This document shows positions 43,899-52,205 of a DNA stretch of 64,000 nt, piece by piece. Each line of letters opens with the position of its first letter. The first letter of the stretch is position 1. Below the pieces are notes generated by a model. It was not told the origin of the DNA and made no database searches. It was given only the letters and a program-made list of their open reading frames with translations. The stretch comes from Polyangiaceae bacterium (GTDB lineage Bacteria; Myxococcota_A; Polyangia; Polyangiales; Polyangiaceae), in NCBI GenBank assembly GCA_019637295.1, contig JAHBVX010000009.1, positions 1 to 64,000 on the forward strand. The letters run 5' to 3'. Both the position numbers and the translations under genes were made by a program.

Positions 43899-44717
43899 TC
43901 AGTTCTGACGTTCCCACGGGTGAGGCTCGGGCTCGGGCGGGGAGTCCGACGTGTGGAGGGACCGTAGCAGTCTCACCTCCGGAGGATCCTCCAGCCGGAC
44001 CAGCGCTTCTCGTGTCACCAGATGCGGCGTGCCATCCAGCAGGATGAAGGCCCTCGCGCGAAAGGCATCCAGGTTCTTCGCGCCTGCGCTGAGCACGGTG
44101 ACACCGGTGCGGAAGGTTCGCAGCACCAGGGACGTGCCCGGGACCGGGAAGGCGTACTCCTTTCGGGTCGGTTCGCCCAGTCCGTCGCTCTGCGCGTCCA
44201 TGCTGGGCCAGTCAGGCAACATCTCGAAGCGCTCGACCTTGCTGACGGGCGGGCTGGCGACGGCCAGGTACTGCGCTCCCCCCTGGCAGGACTCGACCCG
44301 CCACGCCCCGCAGGTGGCCTTCAGTTCCGCGCTGCTCACATCGGCGAGCAACAGCTCTGCGCGCGCGTGGGTCGCTCGGCTGCACACCCCTTCGTCACCG
44401 ACCAAGAAGAACACGACCGCGACCTCGGCGGACGGCAGCGCCCGATAGCCCAGCACGCGTCGCTGCGGCCCATCGAAGCAGTCCGCGTCCGCAAGCAACA
44501 CCGCGTGGCGACCGAAGTAGATCGGGACAGTCACCGGCTCGGGCGCGTGCGGCGTCGCGCCGGAAACCGCCGGCCGCTCCACACTGCCAGTCTGAACGAC
44601 CGCCGCGGGCGGCGGGGTAGCGCGCCGAGGCGGGGCGCCGCAGGCAGCGAACGTCAGCAGCAAGGCTGACCCGCACCGGGCTCGAATCGAGTGCCTCCGC
44701 TTCCGGCCTCCACCCAT
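43899..44717 (-). CDS. Lipoprotein of unknown function
   Basis: A 272-residue protein from the ATG at 44717. This gives a signal with a basic N-terminus, a Leu-rich core and F-A-A-C (about residue 26), followed by a Pro/Ala linker. The body contains two or three Cys pairs and looks like an alpha/beta extracytoplasmic domain. No motif is recognised. AGGA on the minus strand upstream could be the ribosome binding site, and a perfect 6-bp inverted repeat lies just in front of the start. An upstream in-frame ATG at 44807 would add 30 residues before the signal peptide and is unlikely. Confidence 0.65.
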   Translation of the reverse strand: MGGGRKRRHSIRARCGSALLLTFAACGAPPRRATPPPAAVVQTGSVERPAVSGATPHAPEPVTVPIYFGRHAVLLADADCFDGPQRRVLGYRALPSAEVAVVFFLVGDEGVCSRATHARAELLLADVSSAELKATCGAWRVESCQGGAQYLAVASPPVSKVERFEMLPDWPSMDAQSDGLGEPTRKEYAFPVPGTSLVLRTFRTGVTVLSAGAKNLDAFRARAFILLDGTPHLVTREALVRLEDPPEVRLLRSLHTSDSPPEPEPHPWERQN

Positions 44718-44736
44718 GGTCACATCCTGGGTGACC
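44718..44736 (-). promoter_or_regulatory. Inverted repeat abutting a start codon
   Basis: GGTCAC, seven bases, GTGACC: a perfect 6-bp inverted repeat that begins at the base before the ATG of the minus-strand lipoprotein gene. It covers the probable ribosome binding site and could be an operator or an RNA hairpin. Confidence 0.35.
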
Positions 44737-44893
44737 GCCGCAGCCGGCGCAAGCCGCAAGTCTGCTCCAGCCGCGCGCGAGGAGCCGTGCCCGCGCCGAA
44801 CCGACAAGGAGATCGATTGCTCGACCTCGCCGCGGGTTGATGGTTGGCTCGGCGCATGAACGGAGCTGCGGACACGTCGCGTGGGCGTCGAGC

Positions 44894-45220
44894 ATGACCC
44901 GCCCCACCGATCGCCAGACCATCCTCGCGCGCCGCGCTCGGTTCATGGCCGCGGCGCTGGCCTCGATCGGATGCGGCGCGGCACCGCTTCCCGAGCCGGC
45001 GGGCCTGACCATCGCCGAGCCCGAGCCCGCGGCCGAGCCGACCTCCGAGACCGAGAAGGCAGCGCCAGCGACGCCGCCCGAACGCGCGGCAGCTCCGGAT
45101 CGGGACGGCGACGGCGTGCCCGACGACGACGACCGCTGCCCGGACGAGCCCGGAGCGCTCACGGGCGAGCTGCGCGGGTGCCCCGGCGTGCCCGCGATTT
45201 GCCTGTCCATCGACCCGTAG
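44894..45220 (+). CDS. Small lipoprotein with calcium-binding type-3 repeat
   Basis: The 108-residue protein has an R-R-A-R-F start, a short hydrophobic core and A-S-I-G-C (about residue 27). A Glu/Pro/Ala linker follows. Near the C-terminus D-R-D-G-D-G-V-P-D-D-D-D-R-C-P-D-E-P-G is a thrombospondin type-3-like calcium loop, common in OmpA-like envelope proteins, but the OmpA domain is missing. The twin Arg could allow Tat export. The ATG at 44894 is chosen because the signal peptide begins there. The tRNA gene follows on the other strand. Confidence 0.65.
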   Translation: MTRPTDRQTILARRARFMAAALASIGCGAAPLPEPAGLTIAEPEPAAEPTSETEKAAPATPPERAAAPDRDGDGVPDDDDRCPDEPGALTGELRGCPGVPAICLSIDP

Positions 45221-45248
45221 TCGGTGAGCGCCGGTCGCGCTGAAGCGG

Positions 45249-45346
45249 CGGAAGCGCACAGGAATCGAACCTGCCAGAGACGAGCGTTCACCCGCCTCTC
45301 ATCGGTTTTGAAGACCGAGGGCCGCACCAGCCTGCCAAGCGCTTCC
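45249..45346 (-). tRNA. selC: tRNA-Sec (selenocysteine, anticodon UCA)
   Basis: On the minus strand a 98-base tRNA folds with an 8-bp acceptor stem GGAAGCGC / GCGCTTCC (45339-45346 and 45250-45257) and a G discriminator at 45249. It has a 5-bp anticodon stem TCGGT/ACCGA with loop CTTCAAA (anticodon TCA), a long extra arm GAGA...TCTC, and a T arm CAGG-TTCGATT-CCTG. The 8-bp acceptor, UCA anticodon and long extra arm are those of bacterial tRNA-Sec; CCA is not encoded. It decodes UGA with SelA, SelB and SelD, none of which lie in the window. No UGA-containing selenoprotein gene is apparent here. Confidence 0.95.
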
Positions 45347-45446
45347 GCGGGTGAAGGTAGCAGGAAGATCGCGACGTTGGCGAGGGGGGGGCGCCGCAAC
45401 ACCCATGGCTACGGCGATGGACGGCGAGCCCGCCGCGGGTCTGCCG

Positions 45447-46175
45447 CTACAGCACGTTCATGCCGCGAGGTGGCGATGCGTTCACCAGCACTCCAGGGCG
45501 GCACTTGAAGCGGACTTTGCCCAGCGTGGTTCCCGCCTTGTGGCCGCTGAGGACGTAGTGTCCGGGCGCCACGTTGACGAACAATACCCCGCCGTCCTCG
45601 CTGCTCTGGGTGAGCGCCTTGTCCGGGATGACGCTGGCGTTGAAGTAGATCGGCCCGTGCTCGCTCGCGAGCCCCGGCGCCAGACTCACCGTCACGTCCG
45701 GCTCTCCGTGCGCCCCCGGCTCCAAGATGGTCCCGGCGTGGCGGGTGATGGTCGTCACCATCTGACATCGGGTCGGGTCGGGGGTGATCGCGACGATGGA
45801 CGCGAGCAGATCGTAGACCACTTGGGTTGGCACCTGGAACGTGAAGTCCTCGATGCCTTCGGACCCGAGCCGGTGCGTGCCGGTCTGGATCAGCGGATAG
45901 TCTGGATGCTCGAGCACCAGCGTCACGTCTTCGCCCTCGCGTAGGCCGCCGAACGAGAACAGCCCGTCGGCCCCCGTCGTCACTTGCATCTCCGGATGTT
46001 CGACCACCGACACGGTCGCGTCAGCGATGCGCCCGGTCACCGCGTCGTTGAAGATGGCGGCGACGCCCTTCACCGGCACGAGCTTTGGCGTGACCTTCGC
46101 GTCCGGGTCGTCGTCCGAACAGCTGACGCCGAGCGAGAACAGCACGCAGAGGCTCAGCCTCGAGGACCGCTTCAT
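45447..46175 (-). CDS. Lipoprotein with carboxypeptidase regulatory-like domain
   Basis: A 242-residue protein with a signal ending L-G-V-S-C (about residue 19). Residues about 35-110 form a carboxypeptidase-regulatory-like / transthyretin-like beta-sandwich: G-V-A-A-I-F-N-D-A-V-T-G-R-I-A-D-A-T-V then T-G-A-D-G-L-F-S-F-G-G-L. The C-terminal part repeats a similar beta pattern (V-L-F-V-N-V-A-P-G-H-Y-V-L-S-G-H). It is probably a surface or periplasmic binding protein. The ribosome binding site GAGGAG lies nine bases before the ATG. It is the next gene after selC on the same strand, reading towards the tRNA. Confidence 0.7.
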   Translation of the reverse strand: MKRSSRLSLCVLFSLGVSCSDDDPDAKVTPKLVPVKGVAAIFNDAVTGRIADATVSVVEHPEMQVTTGADGLFSFGGLREGEDVTLVLEHPDYPLIQTGTHRLGSEGIEDFTFQVPTQVVYDLLASIVAITPDPTRCQMVTTITRHAGTILEPGAHGEPDVTVSLAPGLASEHGPIYFNASVIPDKALTQSSEDGGVLFVNVAPGHYVLSGHKAGTTLGKVRFKCRPGVLVNASPPRGMNVL

Positions 46176-46443
46176 GGCGCTGGCTCCTCGCTCGGTCCCC
46201 AGCTTGCGGCAAGCGGAATCTCACGCGGCGAAGGCGCGTCGAGCGTGCGCCAGCGTCGCCGCAGCGCAGCTGATCTCCCTCCCCGCGGTCGACGTACTCC
46301 TCGCTGCCGGGTCAGCGGGAACTCCGCCCCGCCCCGGTAGCCCGGGTTGTCGCCCCAAGGGAGCGCTGCTAACCGTTCACCGTGATCACCTGCGACGGCT
46401 ACCAGCCCGTCACGGTCCGGGTGCGGCTCGGCGAGGTGGGGCA
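46176..46443. other. Intergenic stretch with a short coding-like tail before rsgA
   Basis: About 268 bases between divergent genes. The last 63 (from GTG 46382) are an open frame V-I-T-C-D-G-Y-Q-P-V-T-V-R-V-R-L-G-E-V-G-Q with coding-like third positions. It stops at 46445-46447, overlapping the rsgA start by ATGA. A TAA at 46370 closes it upstream. It may be a remnant of an earlier gene or a tiny leader. No other feature is seen. Confidence 0.35.
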
Positions 46444-47559
46444 ATGATGCCGCCCCATCCCGACGGGCTTGCCCACGCTCCGGCCAGCGAGCTGCGCGCG
46501 CTGGGTTTCGGGCCCTTCTTCGAGCAGCAGCTTCGACCCGAGGACGGCGCAGTGGTCATCCCGGCCCGCGTCGCCGCCGAGCATCGCGGCGAGTACGAGG
46601 TGTGGTCCGCCCGCGGTGCGGGCCGTGCGCGGGTCGCAGGCCGACTTCGTCGCGAGCTCGAGCAGTCGTCGCTGCCGGGCGCGGGGGACTGGGTGCTGCT
46701 GCGGGACGAGCCCGGTCCGGACCGCACCGCGGTGATCGAGCGCGTGCTCGACCGGCGAACCGCCTTCACGCGGGGCGCTGCCGGACGCGAGGTGCGCGCG
46801 CAGGTCGTGGCGGCCAACGTCGATCTCGTGTTCGCTGTGTGTGGTCTCGATGCCGACTTCAACGTGCGCCGTATCGAGCGCACTCTGGCGCGCATCTGGG
46901 CGAGCGGCGCGCAGCCGCTCGTGGTCCTCAACAAGGCTGACCTCTGCGCCGACCTCGGCGCGGCGATTACGGACGTCGAGACTCACGCCATCGGCGTGCC
47001 GGTCCACGCGGTAAGCGCGCTTCACGCCGACGGCATCGAGGCGCTGCGCGCCCGCATCCACGAAGGCATGACCGTGGCTTTGGTTGGCTCGTCGGGCGCC
47101 GGCAAGTCGACGCTGGTCAACGCGCTGCTCGGCGAGGAGCGGATGCACACGGGTGCGGTCCGCACGAGCGACGGCCGAGGCCGCCACGTCACGACCCACC
47201 GCCAGCTCGTGCTCTTGCCGGGTGGCGGCCTGCTGCTCGACACCCCCGGCATGCGCGAGCTGCAGCTGCTCGACGAGGAGGGCATCGACGCGGTGTTCGG
47301 GGACATCGCTGCGCTCGCGGAGCGCTGTCGCTTCCGCGACTGCACCCACCACGGCGAGCCGGGCTGCGCGGTGGAGCAAGCCGTCGACTCCGGAGAGCTG
47401 AGCGTCGAGCGCCTGGAGCACTACCAGAAGCTCGAGCGAGAGGCGCACGCCAACGAGCTTCGCCACGACGAGCACCGGCGGCGGCAAGCGGAGCGGGTGT
47501 GGGGCCGGCTGTCCGACGAGGTCGCGCAGCTACGCAAGTGGAAGGGTGGCAAGCCCTGA
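46444..47559 (+). CDS. rsgA: Ribosome small-subunit GTPase RsgA
   Basis: The 371-residue protein has the RsgA/YjeQ layout: an N-terminal OB-fold, then a circularly permuted GTPase. Motif order is N-K-A-D (G4), S-A (G5), G-S-S-G-A-G-K-S-T (G1) and D-T-P-G (G3), with the zinc cluster C-R-F-R-D-C-T-H-H-G-E-P-G-C-A after it. The enzyme helps 30S subunit maturation. Two adjacent ATGs (46444 and 46447) follow AGGTGG, and either could be used. No operon partner is evident; the kinase-FGE gene starts 174 bases downstream. Confidence 0.93.
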   Translation: MMPPHPDGLAHAPASELRALGFGPFFEQQLRPEDGAVVIPARVAAEHRGEYEVWSARGAGRARVAGRLRRELEQSSLPGAGDWVLLRDEPGPDRTAVIERVLDRRTAFTRGAAGREVRAQVVAANVDLVFAVCGLDADFNVRRIERTLARIWASGAQPLVVLNKADLCADLGAAITDVETHAIGVPVHAVSALHADGIEALRARIHEGMTVALVGSSGAGKSTLVNALLGEERMHTGAVRTSDGRGRHVTTHRQLVLLPGGGLLLDTPGMRELQLLDEEGIDAVFGDIAALAERCRFRDCTHHGEPGCAVEQAVDSGELSVERLEHYQKLEREAHANELRHDEHRRRQAERVWGRLSDEVAQLRKWKGGKP

Positions 47560-47733
47560 GGCGGCCGGTCGAGAGCGCGTGTCGACGGCGATCACGCGCC
47601 ACGGCCTTCGTAGGTCGGGTCGCGCAACCGATCGCTGTCGGTTCACTCGAGCCCTTCGACGACCGCTCGCGGGCGAGCTGCTTGGCCCGCTGAAATCGCG
47701 CGTGTGGGGCCATGATAAGCTTCCGCGACAGTC

Positions 47734-49704
47734 GTGGAGCTTCGCCCTGGAGTCGTCGTAGCCGAGAAGCTGCGCCTCATCGCGCCGCTCGGGCAGGGCG
47801 GGATGGGCGTGGTGTGGTCGGCCAGGCATCTGAGCCTCGACATGGACGTGGCCGTGAAGCTGATCCGTCCCGACCGGGTGGCGGCGGATCCGGCGCTGGT
47901 CGCGCGCTTCGAGCGCGAGGCGCGAGCGACGGCGCGGATCAGCAACCCGCACGTGGTGCGCGTGATGGACTTTGGCGCCGTCGACTCGGCCGTGCCCTAC
48001 CTGGTAATGGAGTTGCTCCAGGGTTTTTCTCTGGCCGAGATGCTCGATACGGGCGGGCGGCTCAGTCTGTCGTCGACGCTCTCGCTCGTGGAGCAGGTGG
48101 GCAGCGCGCTCGAGAGCGCGCACGCCGTTTCGGTCGTGCACCGCGACGTGAAGCCCCACAACGTGTTCATCACCGAGCACACCAGCGGGTACCCGCTGTT
48201 CGTCAAGGTGCTCGACTTCGGCGTGGCCAAGATGCTCAGCGACGCGCAGGTGCCCTCGGGGGATGCGCTGACCGAGACGGGCATGGTGATCGGCTCGCCG
48301 CCCTACATGAGCCCGGAGCAGCTCGAAGGTCGCAAGGACGTCGACCTGCGCGCGGATCTGTGGTCCCTCGGCGTGATCGTGTACGAGTGCCTGACGGGAC
48401 AGCTGCCGTTCCGCGGTGGTTCTCTCGTCTCCGTTGGCGCCGCGGTGCTCAAGGGGACCTACCCGCCGGCCACGTCGCTGAGGCCCTCGCTGCCGCGCTT
48501 CGTCGACGACTGGCTGGCCAAGGCGCTGTGTCTCGATCCAGATGGTCGCTTCCAGTCGGCACGCGAGATGGTCGATGCGCTGCGGGCACGCGAGAGGGCT
48601 GACTTCGCCGAGGCCGAGTCGCAGGGCTCCCGGCTCTTGGCCTCGTCGTCCGCGAGCGCGCTGGCGTACGCGCCGACGGAGCAGGTGAAGCTGCCCGCCG
48701 ATGACGCAGCGAGCGCGGCCACCGCGGCGGCGGTCGACGTTGCCGCTCTGGACGCGACGGTCGTTCACGCCGCGCCCGCCGAGCGCCCGGTCGCGATGGA
48801 GCTCGCGTCAACGGCCGGGCAGGGCAGGGGGCTCCACAAGGCGTGGCTGGCAGCGCCGCTGGCGCTACTGATCCCGGCGGGCGTCTACCTGGCGGTGGCG
48901 CCCACGGGTGGCCGCAACACGAGCGCGTGCCCGGCGGGCATGGTGCGAGTCGAAGCCGCGACATTTCGCATGGGCTCGCCGCCAGGCGGTGAGACGCCGA
49001 GCGACGAGATGCCGCAACACGACGTGCGGCTCGACGCCTTCTGCCTCGACGCGACCGAGGTCACCGTCGCCGACTACTCGCGCTGCAGGTCGTGCCAGCG
49101 CGCGGCGTCGACGGTCGAGCTCGAGGGGCTCACGCCCAACGGCCGCGCGTTCTGGAGCGAGTTCTGCAACCGGGACACGTCGAGTGATCACCCCATCAAC
49201 TGCGTGGACTGGGCGCAGGCGGACGCCTTCTGTCGCGACGCGGGCAAGCGACTACCGAGCGAAGCGGAGTGGGAGTTCGCGGCGCGAGGCAGCGATGGTC
49301 GGGCCTACCCCTGGGGCAACGCGCCGCCCTCGGCCGAGACCACCAACGCGTGCGGTGCGGAGTGCAGCCGCGCGCTCACCGCCCGGCTCGAGAAGGCGGG
49401 AAAGGGCGCGTGGCCTCGCCTGTACGAGGATGACGATCAGGCAGTCTCCACCTCGCCCGTGGGGCAGCGTCGAGCGGGGGCCAGCGCGCTGGGCGTGCTC
49501 GATCTGGCGGGCAACGTGTGGGAGTGGACCAGCAGTCACTACTGCCCCTACGACCGGGCCGGTTGCGGGGACTCTCGCCGCGTGCTGCGCGGCGGTGGCT
49601 GGGACACGGTGGAGAGTCAATACGTGCGCGCTGCGCACCGCCGGCCCAGCGCGCCCACCGCTCGCGGGTGGAGCATCGGCTTTCGCTGCGCCAAGAGCCT
49701 CTGA
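47734..49704 (+). CDS. Transmembrane Ser/Thr kinase fused to a formylglycine-generating enzyme/sulfatase-modifying domain
   Basis: A 656-residue protein. The kinase (about 10-275) has L-G-Q-G-G-M-G-V-V-W, V-A-V-K-L, V-V-H-R-D-V-K-P-H-N, L-D-F-G-V-A-K and G-S-P-P-Y-M-S-P-E-Q. An Ala-rich juxtamembrane region and one membrane helix (about 372-390) follow. The outer domain (about 395-656) has the FGE/SUMF1 fold: G-M-V-R-V-E-A-A-T-F-R-M-G-S, L-P-S-E-A-E-W-E-F-A-A-R-G, G-N-V-W-E-W-T, R-V-L-R-G-G-G-W and G-F-R-C-A-K. This fusion suggests a signalling receptor that reads the envelope through the FGE fold. The catalytic Cys pair of true FGE is not confirmed. The GTG is supported by TAAGCT 12 bases upstream. 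Confidence 0.9.
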   Translation: MELRPGVVVAEKLRLIAPLGQGGMGVVWSARHLSLDMDVAVKLIRPDRVAADPALVARFEREARATARISNPHVVRVMDFGAVDSAVPYLVMELLQGFSLAEMLDTGGRLSLSSTLSLVEQVGSALESAHAVSVVHRDVKPHNVFITEHTSGYPLFVKVLDFGVAKMLSDAQVPSGDALTETGMVIGSPPYMSPEQLEGRKDVDLRADLWSLGVIVYECLTGQLPFRGGSLVSVGAAVLKGTYPPATSLRPSLPRFVDDWLAKALCLDPDGRFQSAREMVDALRARERADFAEAESQGSRLLASSSASALAYAPTEQVKLPADDAASAATAAAVDVAALDATVVHAAPAERPVAMELASTAGQGRGLHKAWLAAPLALLIPAGVYLAVAPTGGRNTSACPAGMVRVEAATFRMGSPPGGETPSDEMPQHDVRLDAFCLDATEVTVADYSRCRSCQRAASTVELEGLTPNGRAFWSEFCNRDTSSDHPINCVDWAQADAFCRDAGKRLPSEAEWEFAARGSDGRAYPWGNAPPSAETTNACGAECSRALTARLEKAGKGAWPRLYEDDDQAVSTSPVGQRRAGASALGVLDLAGNVWEWTSSHYCPYDRAGCGDSRRVLRGGGWDTVESQYVRAAHRRPSAPTARGWSIGFRCAKSL

Positions 49705-49706
49705 GC

Positions 49707-50975
49707 TCAATCTCGTTGAACGCGCTTGCGCAGGCGCAGCAGCTTGCCGCGTGACACGCCGAGCTTCTCCGCTGCCTTGGTGACGTTGCCGGCGGCTGCC
49801 GCGATGGCCGCCTCGGCCACCTCCTCGGTCAACGCGCCGGTCGGGTGGGGCGCCGTGCCCAGCACCTCGGCCAGGGACCACAGGTGAAGCCCCGAGGGGT
49901 CGACGCGCCGCACCGCGCGCAGGGTAGCGTCGAGTTCGCGGACGTTGCCCGGCCAGGGCTCGAGCAGCAGCCGCTCCACCGCCTCGACCTCCACCTCCTC
50001 GGGCACGAACGGGGGTGCCCTGCGCGCCACCAACTCGCTGCAGATCGCGAACACGTCCTCGCGACGCTCCCGGAGCGGGGGCACACGGATGCGCGTCAAC
50101 GCGAGTCGGTTCAGCAGGTCCAAGCGGAACTCGCCCTGCTCGACTCGCTCAGCGAGGTCACGGTTGGTCGCCGCGATCAGCGCGACGTCCACCCGAGTGG
50201 GTCGCTGCGCCCCAACCGGCAAGATCTCGCGGTTCTCCAGCAGCCGGAGCAGCTTGGCCTGCAGCTCCAGGGGCAGCTCCCCGATTTCGTCCAGGAACAC
50301 CGCGCCGCCGTCGTGCGCCAGGATGATGCCGGCCGCCGCGCTGCGAGCGTCGGAGAACGCGCCGGCGACGTGGCCGAACATCTGCGACTCGAACACGCCC
50401 TTGGCTACGCCGGCGACGTTCACCGCTGCGTAGGGGCTCGCGCGTCCGAGCGCCGTCGCCGCGGCATGCGCGACCAGCTCTTTGCCGACGCCGGTCTCCC
50501 CTTCCACGAGCACGTTGCTCGCGCCGCCGGCGCGCAGGTCGTCGAGGGCTGCGGCGACGTCGCGCAGCCCGAAGGGGCCAACGAGTCCGTGGAGCGGTGG
50601 CGCGGGATCGAGCGAGCCGGTCAGGCGCTCTCGGTACACGAGCAGCGTGCGCCCGAGTCGGATGACCGCGCCGTCATCGACGGTGACGCGGTCCTGTGGC
50701 GTGAGCCGAGCGCCGTTGACCCAGGTGCCGTTGCGCGAGCCTGCGTCGCTGACCTGGAGCACGCCTCCGGCGCGATGTATGCCCAGATGCGCCCCCGACA
50801 CCTCCGTGTCTGCCAGCTCGCGCTCCGCGAGCCAGGTCCGACCGAGCACGGCGCCCGAGTCCGGTAGCGCAAACGCAATCGAGCGCGGGAAAGCGCAGAT
50901 CAGCGCGGCCCGCCGTCCGGGGGTCGCGGGTCGCACCGGGCCGCGATGCTCGATCGTGCTGTTCGGCTCCGCCAT
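49707..50975 (-). CDS. FHA-AAA+ sigma-54-activator-like regulator with degenerate GAFTGA loop
   Basis: The 422-residue protein has an FHA domain (about 25-115; phosphopeptide-binding G-R-T and S-D-A-G-S-R-N-G-T-W-V-N-G). An AAA+ sigma-54 interaction domain (about 130-350) follows, with Walker A G-E-T-G-V-G-K-E at 159-166 and F-L-D-E-I-G. A Fis-like helix-turn-helix closes it (about 380-418). The loop that normally reads G-A-F-T-G-A reads G-A-F-S-D-A (205-210), so contact with sigma-54 is likely lost or changed. FHA links it to Ser/Thr kinase signalling. It is convergent with the kinase-FGE gene, stops two bases apart. The ATG is not preceded by a clear ribosome binding site. Confidence 0.88.
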   Translation of the reverse strand: MAEPNSTIEHRGPVRPATPGRRAALICAFPRSIAFALPDSGAVLGRTWLAERELADTEVSGAHLGIHRAGGVLQVSDAGSRNGTWVNGARLTPQDRVTVDDGAVIRLGRTLLVYRERLTGSLDPAPPLHGLVGPFGLRDVAAALDDLRAGGASNVLVEGETGVGKELVAHAAATALGRASPYAAVNVAGVAKGVFESQMFGHVAGAFSDARSAAAGIILAHDGGAVFLDEIGELPLELQAKLLRLLENREILPVGAQRPTRVDVALIAATNRDLAERVEQGEFRLDLLNRLALTRIRVPPLRERREDVFAICSELVARRAPPFVPEEVEVEAVERLLLEPWPGNVRELDATLRAVRRVDPSGLHLWSLAEVLGTAPHPTGALTEEVAEAAIAAAAGNVTKAAEKLGVSRGKLLRLRKRVQRD

Positions 50976-51041
50976 GCGTTCGCGCAGCCTGCCACGCGGG
51001 CCGCGCCCCGGGAAGGCGCGGCCCGCGCGGGGAGCGCTGCC

Positions 51042-52064
51042 TCAGAACAACGGTCGGCCGTCCAGACCGCAGCCCGGATCGCCGGCGACGCAGCGGCGCT
51101 CGGGTTGAACGGCGGCGACCGGTTGGCTGCCGCCTATCGGTCGCGAGGTCGCGCCCGTACGCTGCCCGAGCCCGTCCCGATAGCGATCGAGCGCGAGCTC
51201 GTAGGCGCGCACGGCGCTTGGGTCGCCGCCCTTGGCGCGCTCGCTCGCTTCCTTCGCGACGGCGGCCGCGTCGAGCCTGCGGGTGGTCGAGGCCCACGCG
51301 TCCAGGTCGGCGTGACGTTGCTCGAGCAGCGCCAGCCGCTCGCGCGCCGCCAGGTTCGCTTCCAATGCGTCCAGCGCGTCGGCGAACGTTCGCAAGTGAC
51401 CGTGCTCACCGCCAGACTCGAGCGCGCGTCGCGCTGCGGCCGCCGTCTTCAACGCGTCAGTGGCCTCCTTCGCGTGGGGCCGCGCGCGGAGATCCTCGTG
51501 GCGGCGATCGAGGGTCGCGAGCTGCGCGGACTTCGCGCTGTCGCGCTCTCGCACCAACGCGGCGTTGGCGCCGCGCAGCGAGTCCGATTCGCGCTCGACG
51601 GCGGCCAGTGACCGCGAGGTGTCGTAGACGGCGGCGGCCCCGCTCACCATCACCAGGGCGAGCGCTGCCCCGAGCACCTGGGTCAGCCGCCGGCGGCCCG
51701 CGGTCGTGCGCGCCGTGATGAGCGCGAGCTCGTGGGCCCGAGCAGCGTTGTCGGCTTCGAGCTTCGCGCGGGCCTCGGCTCCGATGCGCGCCACGTCGAG
51801 GGCCGCCTGTCGCTCGACCTGCAAGCGCGCAGCGAGGCGGGCGCGCTCGTGCTCGGTCTGAAGCGCCAGCGCCGCAGCCTTCTCGGCCTCTTCTTGCTCG
51901 GCCCGCAGCCGCTCCTCCTCCGCTCGGCGGCGCGCCTGCTCGCGGGCCGCGCGGTCGGCGGCGTGGGCGGCGCGCTCGGCGGCGATGCGTTCATCCTCGA
52001 GCCGAGTGAGCTCGGCGAGGGAAAAAGTCACGGAGGTATCGGTGGCGCGGGCGGGGTTCGACAT
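51042..52064 (-). CDS. Coiled-coil membrane protein
   Basis: A 340-residue protein with AAGGAG (52072-52077) eight bases before the ATG at 52064. Residues about 25-120 are an Ala/Glu/Arg-rich coiled coil. A single membrane segment (about 129-150, Q-V-L-G-A-A-L-A-L-V-M-V-S-G-A-A-A-V) is followed by a second coiled-coil or helical region and a Cys-containing tail. Both sides would be long helices, typical of scaffolding or signal-coupling proteins. No domain is recognised. It lies directly upstream of the FHA regulator on the same strand (66 bases) and could form an operon with it. Confidence 0.65.
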   Translation of the reverse strand: MSNPARATDTSVTFSLAELTRLEDERIAAERAAHAADRAAREQARRRAEEERLRAEQEEAEKAAALALQTEHERARLAARLQVERQAALDVARIGAEARAKLEADNAARAHELALITARTTAGRRRLTQVLGAALALVMVSGAAAVYDTSRSLAAVERESDSLRGANAALVRERDSAKSAQLATLDRRHEDLRARPHAKEATDALKTAAAARRALESGGEHGHLRTFADALDALEANLAARERLALLEQRHADLDAWASTTRRLDAAAVAKEASERAKGGDPSAVRAYELALDRYRDGLGQRTGATSRPIGGSQPVAAVQPERRCVAGDPGCGLDGRPLF

Positions 52065-52149
52065 GGGCTGACTCCTTGTGAATCAGCCTCGTTGCAGCGG
52101 CCGTGCCGCGCACTTAGTTGCCATGAATTCAAGTCTTTACGCGCTGCGC

Positions 52150-52200
52150 GCCGCGATCGCGATCGCGACGAGGGGCGCGCCGGGCGATCGCGATCGCGCT
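52150..52200. repeat. Twin GCGATCGC palindromes forming a long hairpin
   Basis: Two copies of GCGATCGCGATCGC (about 52158-52171 and 52186-52199) lie 14 bases apart. Each is self-complementary, and together they can form a long hairpin. It is placed between the stop of the esterase gene and the start of the coiled-coil gene. No T tract follows. A terminator role or a chance GATC cluster are both possible. Confidence 0.45.
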
Positions 52201-52205
52201 CGCGC

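Noticed and set aside
47734-49704. Kinase-FGE gene as part of an anti-phage conflict system
   Set aside because: The FGE-like domain follows a membrane helix and appears extracytoplasmic, and no nuclease or other effector is adjacent.
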